Of a stretch of 64,000 nucleotides of DNA, positions 35,626 through 49,600 are shown piece by piece. Under the pieces are notes generated by a model. The model saw nothing but the letters and a program-made list of their open reading frames with translations. It was not told the DNA's origin and ran no database searches. Position 1 is the first letter of the stretch. Every line of letters starts with the position of its first letter. This stretch comes from Tetranychus cinnabarinus (taxonomy: Eukaryota > Arthropoda > Arachnida > Trombidiformes > Tetranychidae), in assembly GCA_022266195.1 (NCBI GenBank), contig WHVY01000006.1:4278001-4342000 (forward strand). The letters are read 5' to 3'. The position numbers and the translations under genes are program-made.

Positions 35626-38600
35626 GTAAGTTATCTTGAACATCTTAAGAAGTTTCTAAAATTTCTTATTTTTTCTTACTTCTTCTTCTTCTTCTTGTTT
35701 AACACATCACCTGGAAAACGAAGGAAAACAAACGTTCGCCTAAGGCCATTATAAAGGTTACTGACGATGATGATAATGGTGATGATGATGGACTTAAAAG
35801 TTAATAAGCAGGGAGGAGGAATAAAAAGCCACGTCTAAAGCTTACTAGAAATGATCAGCGAGATGAAAGTAAATTTTCACTTGAAGACCATTTACTGGAC
35901 AACTCCAGGTAACCTAAATTTGAACAACCACATGGACAATGGAGTCAATCATTTCACTTAAACCATGGACTGATAACAATGGCTTTAACGGCGTAAAACC
36001 TCATGTTGGTTATTGTTTTCATCCTGAGGTGGTTAACTGTTTGCTGTACCTAATACTTGGGTAAACTCAATTTGTCATCTCAAATCTAATTGTTACCTGT
36101 TCATGATGTCTAAATGTGATTCAACGTTTACCTAAAATAATTCCAATTCCTCCTGGCTTTTTCACAATATCTCCCGGTTTTCAGGTTAATAGAGTCTTGC
36201 AAATTGTTGATATTTACAATAATCATTATTTATGATAATTTAATGTAAATTTAATCTCAAATGGTTTGATAATTTTTATTTGATTGTAAATAATGGACTC
36301 TATCTGCTGTATATTTTACAGATAATACAAAAGTCATTTGTACAGTTGAAGCCAAATTTTTCCATTCAACTTGATTGATGCTATTTCAAGTAGCTACTGT
36401 AAACCCAAATTTTACCTTTTTATTTTAATAAAACCCTTCTAATTGTTTCTTGATTACACTAAATGTATTATATTAATAGTCAACTTGGAAACATTATTTG
36501 AAAAATTATCATCAATCTATTACTTTGTACATCAACACATATCACAGTGTATTACATTACCATAACAATTTATTTACATTATTGATAACTTTACGTTTAA
36601 TTGTTTCTCACGTTGTTCATTTTTTAACTGATTAAATTTAACCTGATTATTTTAACCTATTAATGAGTTCGAGTATGTTGGTCAGACAATCAAAGGAAAT
36701 GTGTTTAAAATGATTAAAATGATGAAAATGGCAAGCTTTCACTTTATTTCCATCTGGTTCAATCTGTTTTTTTAATGGCAGTTAATCCTTTCTTTCTGAA
36801 TTTCAACTTCCATCTTATTCTTAAGTTGTCAAATTTAAGTCAATATTCAATTTTCAACAATAGTGATCAATAATCGCAAAGGTTAACCAGGTTAAACCAT
36901 CAATTATATGGTCCAAATGGTTTAAACACAAATTAAGATTGACACCTCTTGATCATTTTGAACACTTACACTCACCTTTTTGTGTTGCTTTGTTGTCAAA
37001 TGGCCAATTGGTTGGAAATAGTATTTACAGTTCAAATAGAGATGAAATAAATTAAATTGTGTGTGAATCAACATTAAAAACTGAAATTATGTCAAAACTG
37101 ATAAACTGATTACATGATAAAAAGGTTGTACGGATAAAACTGTAGCTAATTTCAATGTAGTGTATATTTATCTCATTGAGTAGTTTCAATTATTAACAGC
37201 TGATCAATTAGTTGGAGCAAAGCTTTGAAACAAAAACAAAACTACTCGACTCTTTTTAATTTGCTCAGCCGAGCAGTAAATTGATGAACAAGATTCTGAT
37301 GATGAGACAAAATTGTGATCATGATGAATTATGATAAAGATTAACCAGGTAATCTTTATCAATGAATCTGGTGAAAAAAAAGAAGAGAAATGAAGAGGTG
37401 GAGGAAATTATTCATTCAATGTATTTGACTGATGGCAATAATTTTCAAGTCTAATTCAGGGAAACAAATGTTGTTACATTGAAGGTACCAAATTGATTTA
37501 ATATTGAATAAAATAGAAAAATATTCAACTTGAGAATCGTCTCAATTAATGGGTAAAAGTTGATTACCAATCAAGCTCCACTGAATCAAAATAACATCCA
37601 ACAAACAGAGAGGTAAACACTTGAAGCCATTTGGGAAAACACCAACGTTTCACTTTAATTTACTAATCAATGAATCTCCATTTTGATCATCTTTTACACA
37701 ATACAATTGGGACTGAAAAATTAACCTAATCAGAGTTAGCAATTTGAGAAACAAAGGGTAAAAGTCGAGAGATGAAGACAACAAAAACAAAGGTAAGGGA
37801 AGATCTTTAAATTACATCTTGTCTTTATTTGAACAAACAATTTATTTGGCAAATATAAATCTCAAATTGTTTTCCTATCAACATTTTTAGCTGTAAATGT
37901 CAACCTTTAACATTATTATGGTTAGAGGTGAATAATGATGTTGATAAAGATCAACCTGAACCAGGTTAACTCTTTTGAATGATTGTGTCTTGTACATAAT
38001 AACTACAAAATGGTAATATTATGTAAAAAAAAGAGTTAAATGTCAACCAAAAATAAAAGTAAAGGTTTCTTAATGTGACTCTTGCAGATGATCAAGTTAA
38101 CCATGTTTAACGAAAAAATGTATTGACAAAATTGTACCATTAACTATTGATAAAAATCATTTTATCCAAGTAATAATATTATAAACATCAACACCATACA
38201 ATAATTATAGTGGTAAATGGTAATAATAATCATCACTTGTGAAGGTATGTTGGCCAGTCTGGTTCCAAAGGGGTTTCTAATATGAGGAAAGGTTTTCATG
38301 TTAATGTTGTCCAATTTGATTTCTATATCATCATCACCATCCAACATTCAATTTCAACACCATTGCCATGAATCTCAAGAGTTTCCAAGTTAATATATAA
38401 GTAATGCCGTCCATTTATATTTACACTAATAATATAAAAAAAGTTTGTGATAATATAATGATGACAAATGTAAACATTGACAATGAAAGTAGATAAATGG
38501 CTGCAAATACCTTTTATTATTTTCATCATTTCCACCTCAATGATGAGTCAAATTCTTGAGATAAATTCAGATCAAATTTTCCCTTTCCTTCCAAAATTAG

Positions 38601-40316
38601 GTTTGTTTTGCCTTCCTTTAGCCATTCGTTTTGGTCTTTACCAAACCTTCACAATCTCATCTGTTGAAGTTTTCTTGTGGTTTTGTCAGGGTTGAGAAGC
38701 TGTTTTGATGACAGGGAATCTGAAAGTAATCATTGAATATCAGCAATCATGATGAGTTGAATGATTGTTGGAAAATAGTCAAATTAAGAGAGTTGAACCT
38801 GATGGTCGTACAATTACAATAGTGTTACAAATTTGTTGCCCTCAAGTTGAGCTAATTTTGATTTCTTTGCAGAATCAAGTTAAACGATACAAACTGAATG
38901 ATGAATGAGCTTCTTTGAAAGTTAACAGGAAAAAAACAGAGACCAGAAAGAAGAAGAAAAAGATGGGAAAAAATCAAAGATGACAAGGATGAGGAAAGGA
39001 TGAGATGCAGCTAAAGTGTTTAAAGATGATATCCATCAACGTGAGATACTGGTTTATCAATAATATAACAGTTTATAATGATGTTTCTGTTTTTTTCAGC
39101 CAACAGCTAATTCAAAACAGGCAAGTTGATGCAAGAAATGCAGGGTTAATCCATTTCCAAAGAGACAACCAAAAAATGTTAACAATCGGATATAAATTAA
39201 AGTCAATCTGATCCTGGATCAACAACCTTTAAATGAAAATACAAAACAAAGGTTAAAAGATATTGATAGAGTTTGATTAAAGTAAAGATTAAAACCTAGC
39301 TCACCAAGCCTTAATATGTTCAATTGACTCTGAAATTATCTGCAATTGGATCATGAAATGATTCAGAGTGTATAACGGAATGAGGAAAGGCCAAGTTTAA
39401 TCAGGTTAATATCAGTAAACCAACAGTTGATTGTTGACCGTCAAAAGCACAGAGATGATAATGAAGTGAAATCTAGAGGTGTTTCAAGTGATAGAAATGA
39501 AATTAGCGATTGGTGTTAATAATAAATTGTAAACCCGTATCAACTTGTCATTAAATAAATAGCTTGTTCCTCTAAATAAACCAACGTTGAGGAGAAGGCA
39601 ATGAAGAGCAATCATTTTATCCAGTTTACATGGGTTTGTAAGTTGGCCAAGTTGTTGAACAATCATTTCTTTAATTTAATTTAAACCTCTGAATATTGAA
39701 TTTTCGTAGCAAACTCGTTGAGATAATCAATTAATTTACTTTCCAAGGTTACTTATAATATTATACAATTAACCACTTTAATCAGTAAACACAGTAACAA
39801 TCACAAGTTGAGGAGGCAAAGAAGGCATAAAAATTTTGATGGAAGAGCAATAACTATTCAATTGAATAATATAATTATTTCATCAACGAGTAACACTTAA
39901 ATTTTGCTCGAACTGTATTGTAAGGTTAACGTGGAATGGTGAAAAATTAAAATAAAAAACAATAATGAAATTTTAAATTGGTATCTTAAATTATTTCAAG
40001 TTAAAGTTGATCATAAACTCAAAAAGACTACCATTTTCATAATCAACGAATTTTAATTATATGGCCATAAACACTAAAGAGTAATGAATACAATGTACCT
40101 GCTTTATGCTTTTTATGCCTTTTTTATTCTTGTCATGCAGTTTAATTTATCCATTTAATTTCCACTTGAATTGAAAAATTCAACTTCTTGTTACAAGTGT
40201 CTAATTAGATAACCACTAATGTATTATAATCACTGTTAATAGATCACGAAAATCGGATATATTAGGAATTGAATGAATTTAATACAATTAGAATTGTACG
40301 ATGCAGTAGATGGCTT

Positions 40317-40322
40317 TTTATT
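40317..40322 (-). terminator. Poly(A) hexamer of the 57-residue-repeat gene
   Basis: TTTATT on the + strand is AATAAA on the minus strand, about 60 bases past the stop codon of the repeat-protein gene. Confidence 0.65.
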
Positions 40323-40380
40323 ACAACAAGCTTCCATGATTCATTTATGTAGATGCAGGTTTTGAATTAACTGCGATTGG

Positions 40381-42944
40381 TTAAATAGTTGAAGTTAACG
40401 GAAAACTGCTAGTGTCATTGAGTGTTGTGCTTTCACTGATATTCAATGTTGATGCAGTGGTGGGTTGATATTCCAGAGTTGATGGACTGGATGCAGCAGA
40501 ATAGTTAGATGAAACCGAAGTTTCATTAAGTTTAATCTCAATATCGATTGGTTTAATAGTTAAAGTTAACGGAAAACTGCTAGTGTCATTGAGTGTTGTG
40601 CTTTCACTGATATTCAATGTTGATGCAGTGGTGGGTTGATATTCCAGAGTTGATGGACTGGATGCAGCAGAATAGTTAGATGAAACCGAAGTTTCATTAA
40701 GTTTAATCTCAATATCGATTGGTTTAATAGTTAAAGTTAACGGAAAACTGCTAGTGTCATTGAGTGTTGTGCTTTCACTGATATTCAATGTTGATGCAGT
40801 GGTGGGTTGATATTCCAGAGTTGATGGACTGGATGCAGCAGAATAGTTAGATGAAACCGAAGTTTCATTAAGTTTAATCTCAATATCGATTGGTTTAATA
40901 GTCGAAGTAGTCGTAAAACTGCCAGTGTCATTGAGTGTTGTGCTTTCACTGATGTTCGGTGTTAATGCAGTGGTAAGTTGATATTCCAGAGTTGATGGAC
41001 TGGATGCAGCAGAATAGTATGGTGAAATCGAAGTTTCATTAAGTTTAATCTCAATATCGATTGGTTTAATAGTTAAAGTTAACGGAAAACTGCTAGTGTC
41101 ATTGAGTGTTGTGCTTTCACTGATGTTCGGTGTTAATGCAGTGGTGGGTTGATATTCCAGAGTTGATGGACTGGATGCAGCAGAATAGTATGGTGAAATC
41201 GAAGTTTCATTAAGTTTAATCTCAATATCGATTGGTTTAATAGTCGAAGTAGTCGTAAAACTGCCAGTGTCATTGAGTGTTGTGCTTTCACTGATGTTCG
41301 GTGTTAATGCAGTGGTAAGTTGATATTCCAGAGTTGATGGACTGGATGCAGCAGAATAGTTAGATGAAACCGAAGTTTCATTAAGTTTAATCTCAATATC
41401 GATTGGTTTAATAGTTAAAGTTAACGGAAAACTGCTAGTGTCATTGAGTGTTGTGCTTTCACTGATGTTCGGTGTTAATGCAGTGGTGGGTTGATATTCC
41501 AGAGTTGATGGACTGGATGCAGCAGAATAGTATGGTGAAATCGAAGTTTCATTAAGTTTAATCTCAATATCGATTGGTTTAATAGTCGAAGTAGTCGTAA
41601 AACTGCCAGTGTCATTGAGTGTTGTGCTTTCACTGATGTTCGGTGTTAATGCAGTGGTAAGTTGATATTCCAGAGTTGATGGACTGGATGCAGCAGAATA
41701 GTTAGATGAAACCGAAGTTTCATTAAGTTTAATCTCAATATCGATTGGTTTAATAGTTAAAGTTAACGGAAAACTGCTAGTGTCATTGAGTGTTGTGCTT
41801 TCACTGATGTTCGGTGTTAATGCAGTGGTGGGTTGATATTCCAGAGTTGATGGACTGGATGCAGCAGAATAGTATGGTGAAATCGAAGTTTCATTAAGTT
41901 TAATCTCAATATCGATTGGTTTAATAGTCGAAGTAGTCGTAAAACTGCCAGTGTCATTGAGTGTTGTGCTTTCACTGATGTTCGGTGTTAATGCAGTGGT
42001 AAGTTGATATTCCAGAGTTGATGGACTGGATGCAGCAGAATAGTATGGTGAAATCGAAGTTTCATTAAGTTTAATCTCAATATCGATTGGTTTAATAGTT
42101 AAAGTTAACGGAAAACTGCTAGTGTCATTGAGTTTAGTGCTTTCACTGATGTTCGGTGTTAATGCAGTGGTGGGTTGATATTCCAGAGTTGATGGACTGG
42201 ATGCAGCAGAATAGTTAGATGAAACCGAAGTTTCATTAAGTTTAATCTCAATATCGATTGGTTTAATAGTTAAAGTTAACGGAAAACTGCTAGTGTCATT
42301 GAGTGTTGTGCTTTCACTGATGTTCGGTGTTAATGCAGTGGTAAGTTGATATTCCAGAGTTGATGGACTGGATGCGGCAGAATAGTATGGTGAAATCGAA
42401 GTTTCATTAAGTTTAATCTCAATATCGATTGGTTTAATAGTTAAAGTTAACGGAAAACTGCTAGTGTCATTGAGTGTTGTGCTTTCACTGATATTCAATG
42501 TTGATGCAGTGGTGGGTTGATATCCCAGAGTTGATGGACTGGATGCAGCAGAATAGTTAGATGAAACCGAAGTTTCATTAAGTTTAATCTCAATATCGAT
42601 TGGTTTAATAGTTAAAGTTAACGGAAAACTGCTAGTGTCATTGAGTGTTGTGCTTTCACTGATGTTCGGTGTTAATGCAGTGGTGGGTTGATATTCCAGA
42701 GTTGATGGACTGGATGCAGCAGAATAGTATGGTGAAATCGAAGTTTCATTAAGTTTAATCTCAATATCGATTGGTTTAATAGTCGAAGTAGTCGTAAAAC
42801 TGCCAGTGTCATTGAGTGTTGTGCTTTCACTGATGTTCGGTGTTAATGCAGTGATGGGTTGATATTCCGGAGTTGATGGACTGGATGCAGCAGAATATTT
42901 AGGAGATACCGTAGTTTCATTGGTTTTAACACTGATATCGTTTG
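40381..42944 (-). repeat. Coding tandem array, 171-bp unit, 15 copies
   Basis: The period is exactly 171 bp: the word GTTTAATAGT falls at 40551, again at the expected step up to 42774, and in mutated form at 40380. Two versions of three segments shuffle between units: SISPYY or SVSSNY; LTPNI or STLNI; SSFPLTLTI or GSFTTTSTI. Units 5-11 partly alternate GSFTTT and SSFPL endings, a dimer-like higher-order pattern. The last three units at the C terminus (40381-40893) are almost identical, which points to recent unequal exchange or gene conversion. Confidence 0.95.
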
Positions 42945-43712
42945 GTTTCCTAATGCCGGTGTCTGATGAATATACGTGAGGGCTTATAAAAGGGCTTTTG
43001 GTTGTTGATGATGAATGTGAACAAGGCACTTCGACTTTGATACTCTTAACTTTCGATGAATTTAGATTGAGCGGTTTTTCATTCTTCGTATTCAATTTCA
43101 ATTTAGTCAAATTCATTTTTTTGCGATAATCTGATCTTCGGCTTGCCTTGACATGCAAAGTTACTTTGAAATCTGAAGTATTAACCTTCTCTACCAATGG
43201 TCCCATCATAATTTTATAATCTTTTAAATAAAACAACAAATTTTTAGGCGAAACGGGTTCAACCATCTTAAAACATTTATTGTCATTTTTATTGCTTCCA
43301 AAATTATCTGAAATGAATTCGAAACGAATCAGTAGTTAATATTTAAGGCTTAATATGTTGAAATTTATCTAACATACCGTCAGGCGGATGAGCTGCGCGC
43401 TTAACAACTGGACCTTTGGTATCGTTGCTTCTTGGAGGTTTATCAGTAGTTATTGGTTGGTCAATCGGTTGACTGATGTTTCCTTGTTCCGAGGTTTCAA
43501 TTATCACAGACTAATGGTTGAACAAAATTGAAGTAGCAATGAAATGCCATGACAAAATTATAGTCATCTTTGATGAGATTGATTGTTATGATAATATCAT
43601 TACTTACATTTGCTGGTTTACAATCAAATGATTGATTGAATATGGAAACCAATATTGTTATTAGAATCAATCTTGTAACTGAATTTAAATGAACACATTT
43701 TAATGGAGTCAT
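40381..43712 (-). CDS. Secreted Thr/Ser-rich protein of fifteen 57-residue repeats
   Basis: Three exons, in transcript order 43712-43608, 43510-43378 and 43307-40381, join in frame (introns of 97 and 70 nt, GT-AG) to about 1,054 residues. The N terminus MTPLKCVHLN with the following hydrophobic stretch is a signal peptide; an in-frame ATG at 43799 would add 29 residues and bury it. A unique region of about 180 residues is basic and Asn/Ser-rich, with few cysteines. The rest is a 171-bp tandem array: one diverged unit, then fourteen near-identical ones, each opening with KP[IN]DI and ending LT[LS]TI or TTTSTI. Each unit has NET, NIS and NDT sequons, and seven also have NYS, about 52 in all. 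No membrane anchor, GPI signal or C-terminal domain is seen. A mucin-like coat, glue or silk-associated protein is plausible; I recognise no family. Confidence 0.85.
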
Positions 43713-46532
43713 ATTTTTCTGCCAAGCATAAACAATTGAAGTCAATAAGGTTGGTTTAATGGTAAAAGTATCATTATGATTAAATTCATAGATAGACATC
43801 GTCGCCACGCAGTTAACCTTTAATTTTAATCAAGTGGTTTGAAATAAATTGCTGTTTCAAACAGTTTATAGATTATTTGCCGATTTATGCTTCTTGAGTG
43901 ATAATTATCTGCAAGACAGCCATTTTTACTACCATTGGACATGTAGTTCAACCATGGCTTTCAACCAAAGTTTTCCTTAAAATCCTTTTAGTTTCAGGGT
44001 CGGGTCCTAAAAATTTGTGGTGGCATTCAGGCCAAAACCTTACTTTTGCGATTAACAGAAAATTTATAGACCCATTGAGTGCGGATAAATTTTGACAGAA
44101 AAATATCAAAACGGTATTACAATATTCTAATACATTAGATAAGTGTGTGTGTTTCAATTTACATTACTTGAGTTATCTTTTGGTTAACCCAACCAACCAA
44201 ACAAACCATTTATAATTAAGTCAATTAATTTTAAACATTTACTATTTTTATATCTCTGTTATTACAGTTAAACGATTGATTGATTTGACTTAAATTATAA
44301 TTGACATTTTTCTCATCTTCTGATCTTCTCATTTGCATCAAATTTTCATGCTTTTACGGTTAAACAGACCAAATAACTATACAACCAACAAATATAAATC
44401 AAACTTGATGTTAATACAAAGGAAAAAATTGTAGATTTGATCAAAATAAAGTGATGTTTGGTGAAGGAAGATGATGATGATGAGAGAAGAAGAGAAAGAG
44501 AGAAATGAATTGAATGAGAATAAAGATTTTGCATCATCGCCAAGAAAGTCGACATTAAAGTTAGATTGGAAAAGTTGAAGATGTAAAAGCATGAGAGAGA
44601 AAAGAAAGGCTAATCATCCTTTTCTCTTCATCTTTTTTTCCATCTTCCATCTCTTCCGCATCTTATTGAACATTACTTTTTTGTCAACCTCTTAACATTT
44701 GTATACTTTTTTGCGCTGTAACAACTTTGCTTTTTTAATCTCGCTTCAAACCTCTTCAACCTCCAATTTAATCATCATTCCCTCTTCGCCATATCCTCCT
44801 CATCTTCCTCCTCCTCCTCCTCTTACATTTTCCTCCAGTTTATCACCATGAAACTGTATGACTAAGGTTTCTGCAGGTTAACCATTGAGGTACAGTTGAT
44901 GTTGACTTTGTTTTCCTCCTTCCTTTGCTTCCTTTGGCTTTTCCCTGTAAAAGTTGGATATTTTTTAACAGTTAATGTCTTTTTTCACTTACATGTCAAT
45001 TATAATCAACATCTAGTCACAAAAAAACTCAACAACATTAAACAAAAAAGTATCTAAATCAAATGAACATTTGCTAATCATCACACCCAATGGTTAAGGT
45101 AAAGACGAATCTGATTCATTCATTCAACTGTTAACCTGTTAACCTTATGAGAGGAAGACAAAAGGGAGAGGATGAAAGATGATGGTAAAGATGAAGATGA
45201 AGTAAAATATTGACATTGTCAAATTTTTTTTACAAACAACTTTTTCTTTACCTTCAGCTTTATAAACAATGAAATGCTGCTCAAGGATAGGAAATAAAGA
45301 AACGCTTGACTTCATCATTTCATATTTTTTCAGCTTTCTTAACAATTCTTTTTCTTCATCATCTAATTTTTTCTCTTCTTCCCTTTCTTCATTCCATTCA
45401 TATCTGTAAATGAAATTTATTCCGATGATGATAACATGAGAAACTAATACAATAATAAAGTGACTAAAAGGAGGTATAATACACTTTGAGTGTATAATAA
45501 GAGATGGAGCAAAAAAAATGAATGAATGAAGAACAGATTTAACTTGATAAATTTTGAAAAGAGATAAAAAAACTGAATAACAAAGAATCAGTTAGATGAA
45601 GATGAAGAGGAAAATATAAACTTTCATATTTATCTTCATCATCTTCATGCCTTTTACATCAATTTCATTATTTATCCATTGTTTTCATTCCTCTCTCAAC
45701 TTGCGGTCAAATATTTGCTAAATAATATATTCATCAAAATGTTGATTATGATGATAATGATTATAATTACGAGTTGAAAACAATATTGCCCTCGTTTTGC
45801 TGATTTCAAGGGGAATCGTGTTAAATCGTATTAATAATATTGATCATCATGATGATAATTGTGATGAGGTTACATGCTCGGTTGTTCAAGGCTCGTCTTC
45901 CTCTTCACTGTAACTAATATACAATTATCAATAACCATTTATTATGATTCTTATATTGTTATCATTATTAATATACTTATTATTGATAACTACACCTTAA
46001 ATTGTGTGACCTGCTATTGAAGATTCAAATTGACGTACAGGAAGATTGGTGAATAGCATTGATTAAATGAGTATGAAATGTACAATCTATACAATATATA
46101 AAGTCAAAGTATCAAATTTTTGCGTCAAGATTGTGGCTAAACGGAGCGGGTTCCAAGAAAAAAAATTACACAGTCTGAAAGCCCTGATTCAACTACAACG
46201 ACGAAAAATAGAAAACCTAACCTCAGAATCTCATGACCTCTGAGAAATTCATGAAAATAGAGAATGGGGGGACAAATGTAGAATCCGTATCCAATAACAT
46301 TGAGAGAGGGGGAAAAACTTTTTTGTTATTCAGGTTGATGGTTGATTGTTGGACCAGGATTTTATGTAAAACTTTGTCATTTGAGTAAAGAGTAAAGAGG
46401 TGACCGGCTTTTTTCACCAGTTTTTATAACAAATTTTATAGTTTTCAAACAAATTTTTATAAGATTCTCTACCACTCAGAACTCAGATTCTGAGAAAATT
46501 ATTTTATTTTTATTTTTTTCTAATTAATCATG

Positions 46533-46662
46533 TTGACCACTTTTAAACCATCTAGCACATCCACTATTAATTACCATCATATCCCGAAAAGTGGTCAAAA
46601 ATTTGGTGGATTTGGGTGGTGGACAATACCGTGAAAAGACGGTTAGCATAGGTGGTTAAAAG
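46533..46662. repeat. Nested foldback block
   Basis: TTGACCACTTTT (46533-46544) is inverted perfectly at 46587-46598. A second, looser pairing joins about 46540-46557 to about 46643-46662, and ACCGT/ACGGT closes a small hairpin between. The surrounding 46.1-46.7 kb is compositionally unlike its flanks. It is probably a decayed transposon end, but no target duplication or coding remnant was found. Confidence 0.35.
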
Positions 46663-49600
46663 AAATTTACGATCAGTCATGATCGTGTCTCAGCTTGTAT
46701 TAATAACAACAATCATAATAAAATGGTAATTATTGACATGACAATCTCTTGTCTGTTTACACACTTATGATAAAGGTTAAGTTAACAGTTGAAATATCAA
46801 TAATAGTCACCATCATCATCATTAGCAGATCAACAATTAAAATAAATTGATGAATGAAAATATGCCTATTTCTGGTAAATAGTCAGTGATTTTTCATACA
46901 TTTCATATTTACTTTAATCTGGTTGTTGTTGGTATTGGTTGGATAAAATCAGATTATTTATTGGCTAATTAGGATGGTAATCAGGTTAATAGTGTGAAAC
47001 TAAGGTTTATATTTCTTGGGTAAAACGTTATTATCATAATTATTATTATAATCGAGACCACCATTGAAGGTTTTTGAGTTAATGATCATAAGCGAATGTT
47101 ATGATCAATGTTGTTTGTTTGTTTTGTATAATAACAATAATTATACTCCTAAAAAACAAAGATCTGACAAATTAAATGATCAAATTTAGGTTTTATTAAT
47201 AAGTTGCAATTTTAACACAACTACTACAACTGATTAATAAATCTGATTAAGGTGGGTAAACGTTACCTTCATAAGGCAAAAATTCACCATAAATAAGGAT
47301 AGAAATAAATTAACCTTAGACTTTTTTTACTAGATGATTAATCTTAATTGAGATTGATGTGAAAAGTTTGGGAAGATGAGGTTGATGTATTTTTTGTATC
47401 ATCATGATCAAGAAGAAGAAAAGGATGCCAAAAGAAGGATCAAACCTTCTTCTTCTCTCATGTAATATTTGGAGGAAAAATAGACAGAAGATGATGAAGA
47501 TGATGATGACTGTTATTAATATTTGGACGAAGGAAAAGTAAGATTAAATTTTTGCCTCAAAGCAATTTATAAATCAAACTTTTCATTTCTTTACTTTTTT
47601 TATATCAATTTTGTTTTTCCACTTTTTTTCATTTCCATCGCTTTCTTTGTGCTTTCATCCTCATGTTGTCTTCAATCATTATTGTTATCATGGGTAGTTC
47701 ATAATCCTGGTGATGTTGCATCCAGATAACCCATAATCACCTTTGAAATCCAATTGATTAACTTCCGTTCCATTCATTGTTTAAAACATCATTATTCATG
47801 AGGCCATAAATTTGGATTTGAAAATTGTTCTCGTTGCCAGATTGTGTTTCTTGTTTTGCTGTAGGAAAAGGTAAAAACAAAAGATAAATGTTAAGATTAT
47901 GAAAATTGTAGCAACCTGAACAAGTGAAAGTTAATTTCAAAATCAATGATTAAATTTAATTCAATTGCTGGATTATCTAATTGTTTTGTTAACTAAATCG
48001 TGATTAAGGTAATAATGAATTCCACCAACAACACCAGTTTAACCTGATGTTGTTAACTTTTAACAGTAGCAAATTCAATTTACATTACAATGTGAACAGA
48101 TTAAAATTTAAATTAACTCTTTCAATTGTAAAATCACAAATTTACGATCACCTATTGTTGTTGATTATTTTTACTATTACTCTCACTAAATTACCAATTT
48201 CTGATAATGATTAGAAATTATTTCCAATCAATCAAGTTTGCTTTATGTTCGGATAAAGTGTAGTAAAGGTTGTAATGGTAAAACTTGAAAAACAATAGCA
48301 ATATGTAAAAATGTCTTTTACCTTGATTGTTATTTGATGAGTGAATAAAGTTAACCAACTGTGAATTACTCTCACTTTAACTCAAATTGATCAAATGATT
48401 GTTGTTGATTGAATCTAACAATTTAACCAGCAACCATTTTGTTTCCCTTTGATCAATTCATTTTTCACCTTTGATACGTTAACTTGTCTAATATCTCTAA
48501 CCTCATATTAGTCTACCACTTCAAACCCTAAAGTTAACTTATTAAATAATGATGATAATATTAAGGTTAACAGAGTTTTTGAATTTGATGATTGCATTAA
48601 AATTGATTAATTTTTTAAAGCTTCAACAAATCAACCTTTCCTAGATCATTACTGTTGCATTGATTTAACAAAGGTAATTTACAAACTCTTTTTGACTAAC
48701 AAAAGAGTTCACAAATTTTACAATTAATTGAATGCTTTTTGGCTGATATGATTGAAACAAACTTTCACTTGTTCAGTTCATTATCTACTTTAAGTAATTA
48801 GGGCAAAGAGTAATTTTGATGGTTAATCATCCTTGGAATCGACTTGAAACGTAATCATTACCATCTTTAGTCTTGATTTTTATCATGAATTAATCAAATT
48901 TGCTTAGTCTATAGTTAATTGTATCCTCGTCTTCATCATTAGATATCCGTATGAATTGTTAATCAGTATGAATGTGAATCTGAAATGAAATGAAATATAA
49001 AAGGTAAAGGTAATTAGTAAAGTAAATCGTCAAATTAAAGATTGAAATTAAACAGATGAAAGAGAGTGGAAAAAGAGTTTCAATTTACCTTGAAGCAATT
49101 TGATTGAAGGCAAAATCATTAAGAGTTTGATATTAATTTAATTAGATATTATCTTTTATAACGTTGATAATGTTAATGATAATATATTTATATGTGAAAA
49201 GAAGCGAGTAAATACTTTATCATTGAGAATTCAATTTGAAGAAAAATTATGATACAGTTTTGTATTATATTTATTCAACCAAATTAACAGATAATTTAAT
49301 TTTGTTTCATCGCTTTCTGTTGATGAAAACAAAAGTAAAGTTTAAATTTTAAGGTGTGATTCTGAATCATCATTAAGAGTAACCTTAGCAAAATGTGGAT
49401 AAAATAAAACCTTTTTTTCCTCATAATGATAATTTTTAATTGATATAAACAGGAAACTGTTAATCAATTTAGATTGAATTTATTATCGTCAGGAAGAAGG
49501 ATCAAAGCCAAAATCAAAAGGAACATAAAAATATGTCTTTTTCAGCAACAATTTAATGACAATAATGTATAAACAGAAGAGAGTCTTCGTCATTATCATT

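Larger units (their letters stand above)
12769..40316. other. 27-kb AT-rich gene desert
   Basis: No gene could be supported here on either strand. Frames of 60-120 codons are hydrophobic or poly-Lys/Glu products of A/T- and purine-rich tracts, and those I checked start at GTG or TTG. The stretch holds trinucleotide and dinucleotide repeats, many ATGATG/CATCAT runs, a recurring GGTTAAC word, a GC-richer structured block at 13.3 kb, a 13-bp inverted-repeat pair at 28.0-28.3 kb, a hammerhead-like core at 29.9 kb, nuclear-receptor half-sites at 31.3 kb and an exon-like piece at 35.57 kb. It could be intergenic regulatory DNA or introns of a very long gene. Confidence 0.5.

Noticed and set aside
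38162..38695. Overlapping frames on both strands, including the peptide TFPHIRNPFGTRLANIP
   Set aside because: The + frame starts at TTG, no splice sites link the minus frames, and no family is recognised.
43898..44157. Opposing frames of 65 and 69 codons just upstream of the repeat-protein gene
   Set aside because: No supported start, no domain; the slightly higher GC may be an old repeat, but no ends were found.
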